Counted from the first letter of the stretch, positions 53,326 to 62,551 are shown. The stretch is DNA of 64,000 nucleotides from Rhizobium ruizarguesonis (GCF_012349115.1 NZ_PQIG01000080.1:25676-89675), one strand, 5' to 3'. The notes: generated by a model from the letters alone, not told the origin. Made by a program: numbers and translations.

Positions 53326-54858
53326 ATGAAGGAAATTCTCGAGGAACTGGAACGGCGCCGCGGCATCGCCCGCCTCGGCGGCGGCGAGGCGCGCATCGAC
53401 GCCCAGCACAAGCGCGGCAAGCTGACGGCGCGCGAGCGCATCGACCTCTTCCTCGACGAAGGCTCGTTTGAGGAGTTCGACATGTTCGTCGAACACCGCT
53501 CCACCGATTTCGGCATGGATAAGAGCCGGATTGCCGGCGACGGCGTCGTCACCGGTTGGGGCACGGTCAACGGCCGCACGGTGTTCGTCTTCGCCAAGGA
53601 CTTCACCGTCTTCGGCGGCTCGCTATCGGAAGCGCATGCCGAGAAGATCATGAAGGTGCAGGACATGGCGCTGAAGAACCGCGCGCCGATCGTCGGTATC
53701 TATGATGCGGGCGGCGCCCGTATCCAGGAAGGCGTGGCGGCTCTCGGCGGTTATGCGGAGGTATTCCAGCGCAATGTGCTCGCCTCCGGCGTCATACCGC
53801 AGATCTCGGTGATCATGGGTCCCTGCGCCGGCGGCGATGTCTATTCGCCTGCTATGACCGACTTCATCTTCATGGTGCGGGACACCTCCTACATGTTCGT
53901 TACCGGTCCCGATGTGGTGAAAACCGTCACCAACGAGACGGTGACGGCAGAAGAACTCGGCGGCGCTATCGTGCATACGGTGCGCTCGTCGATTGCCGAC
54001 GGCGCCTACGACAATGATGTCGAAACCTTGCTGCAGGTACGCCGGCTGATCGATTTCTTGCCGCTTTCGAATACCGCGCCGCTGCCCGAGATCGAATGTT
54101 ACCAGTCGGTGACAGAGGTCGACATGTCGCTCGATACGCTGGTGCCGGCGAGCTCCAACAAGCCTTACGACATCAAGGAACTGATCCGGAAGGTGGCGGA
54201 CGAGGGGGACTTCTTCGAGATCCAGGCGAGCTTTGCCGGAAATATCGTCTGCGGCTTTGGCCGCGTCGAAGGCTCCACCGTCGGTTTCGTGGCCAACCAG
54301 CCGATGGTGCTGGCCGGCGTTCTCGACAGCGACGCCTCGCGCAAGGCGGCCCGTTTCGTGCGCTTCTGCGACTGCTTCAACATTCCGATCGTCACCTTCG
54401 TCGACGTGCCGGGCTTCCTGCCGGGGACGGCGCAGGAATATGGCGGCCTCATCAAGCACGGCGCCAAGCTGCTCTTTGCCTATGCCGAGGCGACGGTTCC
54501 GAAACTCACCGTCATCACCCGCAAGGCCTTCGGCGGCGCCTATGACGTGATGGCGTCGAAGCATCTGCGTGGCGACCTCAACTATGCCTGGCCGACGGCG
54601 CAGATCGCCGTGATGGGCGCCAGGGGTGCCGTCGAGATCATCTTCCGCAAGGATATCGCCGATCCCGAAAAGATCGCCGCACATACGAAAATGTACGAGG
54701 ACCGGTTTCTCTCACCGTTCGTCGCCGCCGAGCGCGGTTATGTCGATGAGGTAATCATGCCGCACTCGACCCGCCGGCGGCTGGCGCGCGGTCTGAAGAT
54801 GCTGCGCAATAAGGATCTCGCCAATCCGTGGAAGAAACACGACAACATCCCGCTTTGA
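53326..54858 (+). CDS. pccB: Propionyl-CoA carboxylase beta chain
   Basis: 510 residues. Carboxyltransferase half of propionyl-CoA carboxylase, forming methylmalonyl-CoA with the biotin carrier PccA (at 58744). Typical: RRGIARLGGGEARIDAQHKR, GGSLSEAHAEKIMKVQDMAL, DAGGARIQEGVAALGGYAEV, GPCAGGDVYSPAMTDFIFMV, VDVPGFLPGTAQEYGGLIKH and AFGGAYDVMASKHLRGD. It is encoded on the opposite strand to pccA, about 4 kb away. Confidence 0.95.
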   Translation: MKEILEELERRRGIARLGGGEARIDAQHKRGKLTARERIDLFLDEGSFEEFDMFVEHRSTDFGMDKSRIAGDGVVTGWGTVNGRTVFVFAKDFTVFGGSLSEAHAEKIMKVQDMALKNRAPIVGIYDAGGARIQEGVAALGGYAEVFQRNVLASGVIPQISVIMGPCAGGDVYSPAMTDFIFMVRDTSYMFVTGPDVVKTVTNETVTAEELGGAIVHTVRSSIADGAYDNDVETLLQVRRLIDFLPLSNTAPLPEIECYQSVTEVDMSLDTLVPASSNKPYDIKELIRKVADEGDFFEIQASFAGNIVCGFGRVEGSTVGFVANQPMVLAGVLDSDASRKAARFVRFCDCFNIPIVTFVDVPGFLPGTAQEYGGLIKHGAKLLFAYAEATVPKLTVITRKAFGGAYDVMASKHLRGDLNYAWPTAQIAVMGARGAVEIIFRKDIADPEKIAAHTKMYEDRFLSPFVAAERGYVDEVIMPHSTRRRLARGLKMLRNKDLANPWKKHDNIPL

Positions 54859-54998
54859 CGGCTGGCCGCCGAATAAAAGTGTTCGGTCAGGTGTTTAGCC
54901 ACTGTCGAAAATGTGAACGGCCGTCAGTGATCCGTGTGTTCAATCCTTGCCGAGGACAGGCTAACGCTCGACTCTTATTGTTTTAAAGGAGAGGTTTA

Positions 54999-55391
54999 AT
55001 GTCAACTTTCGAGCGTCTTTCTGCCTATCGCCCCTATGGGCTGGCCGCTCTCAGAATCATCACCGCGCTGCTGTTCATCGAACACGGCACGATGAAGCTT
55101 TTCGCTTTCCCGGCTGCGCAGATGGCCGGCCCGTTGCCGCCGCTGATGCTTTTCGCCGCCCTTCTTGAGCTGATCGGCGGTATCCTCATTCTCGTCGGCC
55201 TGCTGACGCGCCCTGTCGCCTTCCTCCTAGCCGGCGAAATGGCGGTTGCCTATTTCATGGCGCATGCCCCGAACAGCTTCTTCCCAGCCGTCAACCAGGG
55301 CGACGCCGCGATCCTGTTCTGCTTCGTTTTCCTCTACCTGTTCTTCTCCGGTCCCGGCGCTTTTGCCGTCGATAACCGCAAGGCAGCCTGA
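54999..55391 (+). CDS. DoxX family membrane protein
   Basis: 130 residues with four membrane segments. LAALRIITALLFIEHGTMKL and FAALLELIGGILILVGLLTR match DoxX/DoxD; DoxX proteins are linked to thiosulfate oxidation in archaea and redox homeostasis in bacteria, but most are uncharacterised. AAAGGAGAGG precedes the ATG. It is a single gene. Confidence 0.88.
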   Translation: MSTFERLSAYRPYGLAALRIITALLFIEHGTMKLFAFPAAQMAGPLPPLMLFAALLELIGGILILVGLLTRPVAFLLAGEMAVAYFMAHAPNSFFPAVNQGDAAILFCFVFLYLFFSGPGAFAVDNRKAA

Positions 55392-55433
55392 ACGATACAC
55401 TGAGGGGCGTCGGCGACGCCCCTCAACCTCACA

Positions 55434-55748
55434 TCAGGCGGTAAGCTTGAGACCGGCGATGCCGGCGACAATCAGCGTGATGCAGGCAAGACGGGAGACA
55501 CTTGCCTCATCGCCAAGCAGCCAGATGCCGAGAAATACGGTGCCGACCGTGCCGATGCCGGTCCAGACCGCATAGGCGGTGCCGATCGGCAGGTGCTTCA
55601 CGGCCAAGCCGAGCAGCACGATGCTCACTACCATGGATATGACGGTCAGCGCCGTCGGCAGCGGCCGAGTGAAGCCATCGGTATATTTAAGGCCGATCGC
55701 CCAACCACATTCAAAAAGACCGGCGAGAAAAAGCAGAAACCAGGCCAT
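55434..55748 (-). CDS. sugE: SMR-family exporter SugE/Gdx, probable guanidinium exporter
   Basis: 104 residues, four membrane segments, with the SugE-type N-terminus MAWFLLFLAGLFECGWAIGL holding the essential Glu, and VKHLPIGTAYAVWTGIGTVG. SugE/Gdx proteins exchange guanidinium for protons. AAGGAGAGTCGC precedes the ATG at 55748. Two hairpins with ACGR loops lie just upstream of the ribosome site (see the riboswitch entry), strongly supporting guanidine export rather than drug efflux. Confidence 0.92.
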   Translation of the reverse strand: MAWFLLFLAGLFECGWAIGLKYTDGFTRPLPTALTVISMVVSIVLLGLAVKHLPIGTAYAVWTGIGTVGTVFLGIWLLGDEASVSRLACITLIVAGIAGLKLTA

Positions 55749-55768
55749 GCGACTCTCCTTGTTCAAGA

Positions 55769-55820
55769 GCGAGGCCGTCCCCGCGACAGTGGCATCCTAG
55801 GGATGCCGCAGTCGTCTGCG
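55769..55820 (-). promoter_or_regulatory. Guanidine-II riboswitch (mini-ykkC), probable
   Basis: Read on the minus strand: hairpin 1 CGCAG-ACGA-CTGCG (55820-55807), a linker that can itself pair (GGCATCC / GGATGCC), then hairpin 2 GCGGGG-ACGG-CCTCGC (55784-55769). Two stems each capped by an ACGR tetraloop in tandem, the second ending eight bases before the sugE ribosome site, is the defining layout of mini-ykkC RNAs. Guanidine binding pairs the loops and frees translation. Confidence 0.8.
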
Positions 55821-55900
55821 ATAACGCTTATATGCGTGAGGAGGCGGCGGTATTCAAGGTCGGAATCAGCACAGCTGCCATGCCAGCCGTTTCTTGCAGC

Positions 55901-55950
55901 CTACAGCGCCGCGCGTCTTTTAGACGTGCAAAGGACGCTGTAGCACCTTT
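55901..55950. repeat. Dispersed palindrome, GCGCGTCT type (copy 2)
   Basis: CTACAGCGCCGCGCGTCTTT then TAGACGTGCAAAGGACGCTG, with outer arms CTACAGCG / CGCTGTAG. It is the inverted second copy of the repeat at 49281-49331, and lies ten bases past the yaiI-type stop codon. Confidence 0.7.
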
Positions 55951-55960
55951 AGTTGCTGTA

Positions 55961-56428
55961 TCACGGCTGCCCACCAGCCTCCGCGGCAAGGCTTTTGGCG
56001 CGGCGGCAGAGGCGATCGAAGGTTTCGAGGAAGCGTGAGCGGTCTTTCGGGCTGAAGGCGGCGTTGTAGCCCTTGCTCTCGCCGGTTTCGCGCAGGTGCG
56101 AGCCGAGATCGCGCATGGCGCTCGCCATGCCGATATTGGTCTCGTCGAAAACGCGTCCTGTGGGTCTACTGACGAAGGCGCCGGTGGCGACACAGCGCAC
56201 GGCAAGCGGCACATCGGCGGTGACAACGACATCGCCCGCGCCGGCGCGTTCGGCGATCCAGTTGTCGGCGGCGTCAAAGGCGTTGGAGACGATGACGTTG
56301 TGGATCATCGGATCGCGCGAGGGGCGCAGGCCTGAATTGGCAACGAATGTGACTTCGAGGCTGAGACGTTCGGCCACCTTCAGGATTTCCGGCTTCACCG
56401 GGCAGGCATCGGCATCGACATAGATCAA
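55961..56428 (-). CDS. YaiI/YqxD family (DUF188) protein
   Basis: 155 residues, full length. MIYVDADACPVKPEILKVAE and VSNAFDAADNWIAERAGAGD then VVVTADVPLAVRCVATGAFV match the UPF0178/DUF188 family, a PIN-like fold with clustered Asp residues suggestive of a nuclease active site. The function is unproven. Confidence 0.9.
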   Translation of the reverse strand: MIYVDADACPVKPEILKVAERLSLEVTFVANSGLRPSRDPMIHNVIVSNAFDAADNWIAERAGAGDVVVTADVPLAVRCVATGAFVSRPTGRVFDETNIGMASAMRDLGSHLRETGESKGYNAAFSPKDRSRFLETFDRLCRRAKSLAAEAGGQP

Positions 56429-56471
56429 CGGCTGTTTACCTCATTCAATGCCGACGCCTGATACGCGCGGT

Positions 56472-56870
56472 TTACTCGCGAGTCCAGATTTCGCTCGCAA
56501 CCTTTTCCGAGCCGCCATAGGTCCAGACACCCTGCCAGCTGCCGTCCGGCTGCTCGAAATACATGGCGATGCCGAAATTCTCCTTGGAGACGTAACCGAC
56601 GGAGATCGCTGTGTCCTCGTCGCTTGCCGGACCCATTTCGAAACGATCGCCGCTGAATTTTGCGCCGAGGCCGGTGCCGATCGACTCGTTCTTGCCGATC
56701 ATCCAGTCGACAATATAGGTCTCGCCGTTGCGAAGCACTTTGACGGTGCCCTGATACTTGCTGCCGTCCTCGCTGGTGCCGGCGACCTTGTAGGAACCTG
56801 TGGGGTCCGCAAGTGCGATGGCAGGCAGTAACACAAATGCACAAGCCGAAATAATAGTCCGAAAAATCAT
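56472..56870 (-). CDS. Hypothetical secreted protein
   Basis: 132 residues from ATG 56870. A signal peptide (MIFRTIISACAFVLLPAIAL, cleaved near LADP) is followed by a small beta-rich domain: GSYKVAGTSEDGSKYQGTVK, VLRNGETYIVDWMIGKNESI and GSWQGVWTYGGSEKVASEIW. The layout (repeated Gly-x-Tyr strands) suggests a beta-sandwich or barrel, but the family is not recognised. A GGGGGACCCT precedes the start. Confidence 0.75.
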   Translation of the reverse strand: MIFRTIISACAFVLLPAIALADPTGSYKVAGTSEDGSKYQGTVKVLRNGETYIVDWMIGKNESIGTGLGAKFSGDRFEMGPASDEDTAISVGYVSKENFGIAMYFEQPDGSWQGVWTYGGSEKVASEIWTRE

Positions 56871-57059
56871 AGGGTCCCCCTTTTTGGCGAAGCATGATTG
56901 CCAGCACCGAAGCGGTAACATGAAAGGGCTTCACACTTGGTGAAGCCTTGCCAAATCTGTCATTGTTATTTTGACGATGTAACCGCCGATCGTCTGGATT
57001 TCAGCTTGCTAACCATTTCGTCTTGATTTCTTGCCCATCAAGCCGGGGTCCCTACGCAT

Positions 57060-57497
57060 ATGCTCAAGACATTCCTTGTTGCTTCCATAACCATCTTGAT
57101 CGCTGGCTGGCAGACACAGGCTGCTGCAATACGGTGCGAGAGGATCGTGAAGGGCAGAGCCGTTGAAGCAACGAACGTCGAGCGCGATAGCACCGGAAAT
57201 TTGACGGTTTCAACGGAAAAGATCGACTTTGTTGCCGATGAGAATGGGCCGCTTGAGAAGTCTAAGGCGACAGTCATCTTCCACTCGCTCACACACGAGA
57301 ACGGCGACGACGGCCCATTCGTCTCAACCTTCCTTTTGGATAGCCGCTATAATTCGCCGATCCTGAAAAAGGAGCTGCTCTATTCGCCGATCACCTACTA
57401 CTTAAACTGGGGTCGGGGCACGCTCTCTTCTGTCTATCTCGACTATACGGGTAAAGCGAACCTGCTTGAAGATTGGACGTGTGGCCGCCTCGACTAA
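57060..57497 (+). CDS. Hypothetical secreted protein
   Basis: 145 residues with a signal peptide (MLKTFLVASITILIAGWQTQ, cleaved near QAAA). The mature part contains CERIVKGRAVEATNVERDST, FVADENGPLEKSKATVIFHS and a C-terminal LEDWTCGRLD, so two Cys could pair. No family is recognised. The local GC content looks lower than in the neighbours, which may mean recent acquisition. It stops 5 bp before the converging frmA gene. Confidence 0.6.
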   Translation: MLKTFLVASITILIAGWQTQAAAIRCERIVKGRAVEATNVERDSTGNLTVSTEKIDFVADENGPLEKSKATVIFHSLTHENGDDGPFVSTFLLDSRYNSPILKKELLYSPITYYLNWGRGTLSSVYLDYTGKANLLEDWTCGRLD

Positions 57498-57501
57498 ATA
57501 C

Positions 57502-58629
57502 TCAGTACACCACCACGCCGCGGATGCTTTTGCCCGAATGCATCAGCTCGAAGCCCTTGTTGATGTCTTCGAGCGGCATGGTGTGGGTGATCATCGGATC
57601 GATCTGGATCTTGCCTTGCATGTACCATTCGACGATCTTCGGCACGTCGGTGCGCCCGCGCGCGCCGCCGAAGGCGGTGCCCATCCAGTTGCGGCCGGTG
57701 ACCAGCTGGAACGGGCGGGTGGAGATTTCCTGGCCGGCGCCGGCAACGCCGATGATAACCGACTTGCCCCAGCCGCGGTGCGATGCTTCCAGTGCCTGGC
57801 GCATCACCTTGGTGTTGCCGGTGCAGTCGAAGGTGTAGTCGGCGCCGCCGATCAGGTCGCCGTTGCGTTTGGTCAGGTTGACGAGGTAAGGCACGATGTC
57901 GTCACCGACCTCCTTCGGATTGACGAAGTGGGTCATGCCGAACTTTTCGCCCCAGGCCTTGCGATCATTGTTGATATCGACGCCGATGATCATGTCGGCA
58001 CCGGCAAGCTTCAGACCCTGAAGCACGTTGAGACCGATGCCACCGAGACCGAAGACGATCGCCGTGGCGCCGATCTCGACCTTGGCGGTATTGATGACCG
58101 CGCCGATGCCGGTGGTCACGCCGCAGCCGATGTAGCAGATCTTGTCGAACGGCGCGTCGGGGTTGACCTTGGCAAGGGCGATCTCCGGCAGCACGGTGAA
58201 GTTCGAAAAGGTCGAGCACCCCATATAGTGGTGGATCTTGTCCTTGCCGATCGAAAAGCGCGAGGTGCCGTCCGGCATCAAGCCTTGCCCCTGGGTTGAT
58301 CGAATCGAGGTACAGAGATTGGTCTTGCGGGAAAGGCAGGAATAGCACTCGCGGCATTCCGGGGTGTAGAGCGGAATGACATGGTCGCCCTTCTTGACCG
58401 AGGTGACGCCGGGACCGACATCGACGACGATGCCGGCGCCCTCATGGCCGAGGATCGCCGGGAAGAGGCCTTCGGGATCGGCGCCCGACAAGGTGAAATC
58501 GTCAGTATGGCAGATGCCCGTCGCCTTGACCTCGACCAGCACTTCGCCGGCCCGCGGCCCCTCCAGCTGCACGGTCATCACTTCCAGCGGTTTTCCTGCC
58601 TGAACGGCAACGGCGGCGCGAACGTCCAT
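57502..58629 (-). CDS. frmA: S-(hydroxymethyl)glutathione dehydrogenase / class III alcohol dehydrogenase
   Basis: 375 residues, normal for class III zinc ADH. Oxidises S-hydroxymethylglutathione (formaldehyde plus glutathione) and can reduce GSNO. Catalytic zinc site CHTDDFTLSGADPEGLFPAI then LGHEGAG; structural zinc cysteines in YTPECRECYSCLSRKTNLC; NAD motif VFGLGGIGLNVLQGLKLAGA. It is monocistronic. It helps detoxify formaldehyde from one-carbon metabolism. Confidence 0.95.
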   Translation of the reverse strand: MDVRAAVAVQAGKPLEVMTVQLEGPRAGEVLVEVKATGICHTDDFTLSGADPEGLFPAILGHEGAGIVVDVGPGVTSVKKGDHVIPLYTPECRECYSCLSRKTNLCTSIRSTQGQGLMPDGTSRFSIGKDKIHHYMGCSTFSNFTVLPEIALAKVNPDAPFDKICYIGCGVTTGIGAVINTAKVEIGATAIVFGLGGIGLNVLQGLKLAGADMIIGVDINNDRKAWGEKFGMTHFVNPKEVGDDIVPYLVNLTKRNGDLIGGADYTFDCTGNTKVMRQALEASHRGWGKSVIIGVAGAGQEISTRPFQLVTGRNWMGTAFGGARGRTDVPKIVEWYMQGKIQIDPMITHTMPLEDINKGFELMHSGKSIRGVVVY

Positions 58630-58743
58630 CTTGATATCTCCCTGTCGATTTTTGTTGGTTCCCAGCTGATTTATCGGGCTGAGCTTGGCATGGTCGGCGA
58701 ATTCGGCTCAAGCGAAAACGGCCGGTCGCCCGGTCTTTTCCTC

Positions 58744-60753
58744 TCAGGCGAATTCCATGATCACGGCATCGACGGCCAGGCTTTCACCGGCTGCGGCATT
58801 GATCTTCGAGACGACGAGATCACGGTCGGCGCGCAGCACGTTCTCCATCTTCATCGCTTCGACGATCGCAAGCGTCTCACCGGCCTTGACCTCCTGGCCC
58901 TCGGCAACCGCGATGGCGACGACGAGGCCGGGCATCGGGCAGAGCAGGAGCTTGGAGGTATCGGGCGGCAGCTTCACCGGCATCAGCCTGTCGAGTTCGG
59001 CATGACGCGGCGAAAAGACCTTGGCAATCACCGAAAGCCCCTGCCAGTCGATACGCAACCCGTTCGGAACGGGGCGAATCTGCGCGGTAACGTCGCGACC
59101 GCCGACCTTGCCGCTCCAGACCGGGTCGCCTGGTCTCCAATCGGTGACAACGCTGTTGTTCTCGCCCTCGATCGCGATGTCCATATCGAAGGGGATGGTG
59201 ACGAGACCGTCGAGCAATCGTGCCGCGACGTACTTGTCGCCAATCTTGATCACCCAGTGCTCGCGCAGCGCGCCCGATGCAGCGCGCAGGCGATCGGCGA
59301 AACGTTCACGACGGTTCGCCTCGATCAACGAGGCGGAGAGGGCGATCGCGGCAAGCACGGCGTCTTCCGACTGCTCCGGTTTCATCGGCGCGAAGCCGTC
59401 AGGATATTCCTCGGCGATGAAGCCTGTGGAAAGCCGGCCCTCGCGCCAGCGCGGATGTTTCATCAGCGCCGACAGGAAAGGAACATTGTGCTCGATGCCA
59501 TCGACGACGAAGCCGTCGAGCGCCCGGCCCATGGCGTCGATCGCCTCGAGCCGTGTCGGCGCCCAGGTGCAGAGCTTGGCGATCATCGGATCGTAATACA
59601 TCGAAATCTCGGCACCCTCGAAGACGCCGGTATCGTTGCGGACGACGACATTGCCGGTCTTGCCTTCCGCCGGCGGGCGGTAACGCGTCAGGCGGCCGAT
59701 CGAGGGCAGGAAGTTGCGGTAGGAATCTTCGGCATAGAGCCGGCTCTCGATCGCCCATCCGTCGAGCCTGATGTCCTCCTGAGTAAAGGGAAGGGGCTCT
59801 CCCGCTGCGACCCGGATCATCTGCTCGACAAGATCGATGCCGGTGATGAGTTCGGTCACGGGATGTTCGACCTGCAGGCGGGTGTTCATTTCGAGGAAAT
59901 AGAAATTGCGATCGCGGTCGACGATGAATTCGACGGTGCCGGCGCTCTGGTAATCGACGGCCTTGGCGAGCGCCACCGATTGCTCGCCCATCGCCTTGCG
60001 GGTGGCCTCATCGAGGAAGGGCGAGGGCGCCTCTTCCGCCACCTTCTGGTTCCGCCGCTGGATCGAGCATTCACGTTCGCCGAGATAGACGACGTTGCCA
60101 TGCGCGTCGGCCAGCACCTGGATCTCGATATGGCGTGGCTCGACGATGTATTTCTCGATGAAGACGCGGTCGTCACCGAAGGAGCTTTTCGCCTCGGAGC
60201 GGGCACGCTCGAAGCCGTCGCGCACTTCTGCCTGGTTCCATGCAATGCGCATGCCCTTGCCGCCGCCGCCAGCCGATGCCTTGATCATGACGGGATAACC
60301 GATCCCGCCAGCGATTACCTCCGCATGGGCCGCATCCTCGATGATGCCAAGATGGCCGGGCACTGTGGATACACCGGCGGCATTGGCGAATTTCTTCGAT
60401 TCGATCTTGTCGCCCATCGCCATGATGGCCTTCGGCTTCGGGCCGATGAAGACGATACCCTGTTTTTCCAGTTCGGCGCAGAAGGAGGCGCGTTCGGACA
60501 GGAAGCCGTAGCCGGGATGCACCGCCTCGGCGCCCGTCGCCTTGCAGGCCGCGATGATCTTTTCGGCAGCCAGATAACTCTCCGACGCTGCGGCGGGGCC
60601 GATATGCACAGCCTCGTCAGCCATCTCGACATGCAGCGCGTCCCGATCCGCATCCGAATAGACCGCGACGGTCAGAATTCCCATGCGGCGCGCAGTCTTG
60701 ATCACGCGGCAGGCGATTTCGCCGCGATTCGCGATCAGGATTTTCTTGAACAT
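58744..60753 (-). CDS. pccA: Propionyl-CoA carboxylase alpha chain (biotin carboxylase-carrier)
   Basis: 669 residues from ATG 60753 (MFKKILIANRGEIACRVIKT). Biotin carboxylase domain with ATP-grasp motifs (KASAGGGGKGMRIAW, EMNTRLQVEHPVTELITGID), a linker that fits the PccB-type BT domain, and a C-terminal biotinyl domain with IVEAMKMENVLRA (Lys at about residue 635). It carboxylates biotin for PccB (at 53326). Presumed role: propionate and odd-chain/branched amino-acid breakdown. Confidence 0.95.
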   Translation of the reverse strand: MFKKILIANRGEIACRVIKTARRMGILTVAVYSDADRDALHVEMADEAVHIGPAAASESYLAAEKIIAACKATGAEAVHPGYGFLSERASFCAELEKQGIVFIGPKPKAIMAMGDKIESKKFANAAGVSTVPGHLGIIEDAAHAEVIAGGIGYPVMIKASAGGGGKGMRIAWNQAEVRDGFERARSEAKSSFGDDRVFIEKYIVEPRHIEIQVLADAHGNVVYLGERECSIQRRNQKVAEEAPSPFLDEATRKAMGEQSVALAKAVDYQSAGTVEFIVDRDRNFYFLEMNTRLQVEHPVTELITGIDLVEQMIRVAAGEPLPFTQEDIRLDGWAIESRLYAEDSYRNFLPSIGRLTRYRPPAEGKTGNVVVRNDTGVFEGAEISMYYDPMIAKLCTWAPTRLEAIDAMGRALDGFVVDGIEHNVPFLSALMKHPRWREGRLSTGFIAEEYPDGFAPMKPEQSEDAVLAAIALSASLIEANRRERFADRLRAASGALREHWVIKIGDKYVAARLLDGLVTIPFDMDIAIEGENNSVVTDWRPGDPVWSGKVGGRDVTAQIRPVPNGLRIDWQGLSVIAKVFSPRHAELDRLMPVKLPPDTSKLLLCPMPGLVVAIAVAEGQEVKAGETLAIVEAMKMENVLRADRDLVVSKINAAAGESLAVDAVIMEFA

Positions 60754-60828
60754 CGAGACTCCACCCAGAAATGCATCCCGGAGTTTTACGCACAAAACAC
60801 CGGAACGCACAATCAGGCTTGCGGAGCG

Positions 60829-61533
60829 TCAGGCGACAGCGGCTGCCGAGACTGGTTCCTCGTCGACGATGCGCAGCCAGCGGCTGCGACGCGGCTCGGC
60901 ATAATCGCGCAGCTCGACGGCGGCCATGATCCCCGCCCAGTGCGGATGATTGGCGCCAGCCAGCGTTGCCCGCTCGATCTGCTGGAGCACGCCGTATTCG
61001 ACCGACGAGACGGGGATGACGCCGCCTTCGGCCACGCTTCTGAAGATGCGCATCGCAAAATCGACGTCCTGACGGGAGATGCCCCGGCGATCGATGGCAC
61101 GCGACAGCTTGTAGCCACCGATATTGTCGGTGATCGCCAGGCGGAGCTGATCGAGGGCGAGCGCTCTCAACTCGCCCGGGACATCGGCCGAGATCTCCAT
61201 GACGTGAAGAATGAGCTCGAGTTCCAGCGCCGAGTTGACGACACCATCGGTCGTAAACATGCGCATGATCCAGGCGACGTTGATTTCATCAAGCGAGCCT
61301 TGCGGATACGTGTAATGGACGATGAAACCGGCGAGCTGCTCCACAAAGAAAGCGTTCCAAGCGGCACATTTTTCAGGGCAGGAATTGTTGAGCGCCAACA
61401 TCGCCACGACATCGTCTGATGTCCGGATGCCCTGCGGGAAGGCATGTTTGCGCAGCAGTATCATATCTTCGGCCGTCAGCCGATGCTTGCCGGCCACGAC
61501 ACAGGCCGGAAAAGCGAGACGAAATTCGCTCAT
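60829..61533 (-). CDS. Conserved-looking hypothetical protein
   Basis: 234 residues behind GGAGTTAAAAC. All-helical: MSEFRLAFPACVVAGKHRLT, EDMILLRKHAFPQGIRTSDD, SCPEKCAAWNAFFVEQLAGF, TDNIGGYKLSRAIDRRGISR. No signal peptide or membrane segment. It lies 76 bp upstream of pccA on the same strand. No family is recognised and a role in propionate metabolism cannot be shown. Confidence 0.75.
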   Translation of the reverse strand: MSEFRLAFPACVVAGKHRLTAEDMILLRKHAFPQGIRTSDDVVAMLALNNSCPEKCAAWNAFFVEQLAGFIVHYTYPQGSLDEINVAWIMRMFTTDGVVNSALELELILHVMEISADVPGELRALALDQLRLAITDNIGGYKLSRAIDRRGISRQDVDFAMRIFRSVAEGGVIPVSSVEYGVLQQIERATLAGANHPHWAGIMAAVELRDYAEPRRSRWLRIVDEEPVSAAAVA

Positions 61534-61630
61534 GTTTTAACTCCAGGCTTCATCATGAAACCGGAGACAGTTTTAGCGCCTGCGAATTGACGATCCCTCA
61601 AGAAGAGGAGTTAACCCGATATTCCCGAGG

Positions 61631-62551
61631 TCAGGAAGATTTTAACGATTGCGCCTGCAGCCGCTCGCGCCAGATGATGAAGAGGCCTGACGCAACGATG
61701 ATGAAGATGCCGATCCATTTGGAAAAGCTCGGGAAATCGTTGAACAACGCATAACCGAGAACGGTCGCCGAGATGATCTCGAAGTACTGGAACGGCGCAA
61801 GCAGCGACAGCGGCGCGAGACGAAAAGCCCGGACCACGAGCATATGCGCATATCCCGAGATCGTGCCGAGGGCGAGAAGCAGGACAAGGCCGAGACCGGA
61901 GGAGGGGAGGGAGACAGCAAAATCGGCATTGCCGGAACTGCTACCGACGAGAAGGGCGGCCGCCATGAAGACCGTTCCGCCGATGCCGGCCATCGTCTGC
62001 ATGGTCAACGGCGAATCGGCCTCGCCGATGGCGCGGTTGAGAAAGAGATAGAGCGAGAACAGAAAGGCGCAGGCGACCGGCAGCAGCGCCTTCAAGCCGA
62101 AAATCTCGTAGCTTGGCTGAATGACGATCATCGCGCCGCCGAAACCGACGACGATCGCTGTCCAGCGCCGCCAGCCGACTTTGTCGCCGAGAAACAGCGC
62201 AGACAGGGCGGTCAGCATGAAGGGCTCGACGAAATAGATAGCGAAGACGTCGGCGAGCGGCATGTATTTGACGGCGACGAAGAAAAGCAGGCTCGCAGCA
62301 CCATGCAGCACACCGCGCAGCAGGTTCATCCATGGCCGTTTGGCCGACAGCGCCTTCGGCCCGAAAAGGGCGAAAAGAATCGGCAGGGTGCAGGCAATCT
62401 GGAAGAAGAATCGGTAGAAGGTCACCTGACCCGGCGACATCGCCTCGAAGGTCGCCATATATTTGGCGATCGCATCCATTGTCGGCAGGATGAGCATGGC
62501 GCCGGACATGATGGCCATGCCCTGCAGGGAATTTTGGTGGGGCTCTGACAT
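61631..62551 (-). CDS. EamA/DMT-family transporter
   Basis: 306 residues (if starting at ATG 62551; a start at 62581 would add ten), ten membrane segments in two EamA repeats: GMAIMSGAMLILPTMDAIAK, QVTFYRFFFQIACTLPILFA, ADVFAIYFVEPFMLTALSAL and PLSLLAPFQYFEIISATVLG. DMT carriers export amino acids, nucleosides or other small metabolites; the substrate is unknown. It sits between the hypothetical gene and tRNA-Leu. Confidence 0.88.
   Translation of the reverse strand: MSEPHQNSLQGMAIMSGAMLILPTMDAIAKYMATFEAMSPGQVTFYRFFFQIACTLPILFALFGPKALSAKRPWMNLLRGVLHGAASLLFFVAVKYMPLADVFAIYFVEPFMLTALSALFLGDKVGWRRWTAIVVGFGGAMIVIQPSYEIFGLKALLPVACAFLFSLYLFLNRAIGEADSPLTMQTMAGIGGTVFMAAALLVGSSSGNADFAVSLPSSGLGLVLLLALGTISGYAHMLVVRAFRLAPLSLLAPFQYFEIISATVLGYALFNDFPSFSKWIGIFIIVASGLFIIWRERLQAQSLKSS

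Noticed and set aside
58381..61419. A 1012-codon open frame on the plus strand
   Set aside because: It lies opposite frmA, pccA and the next gene, and its translation is Asp/His/Arg/Gly-rich antisense protein. Long antisense frames are normal in high-GC DNA.
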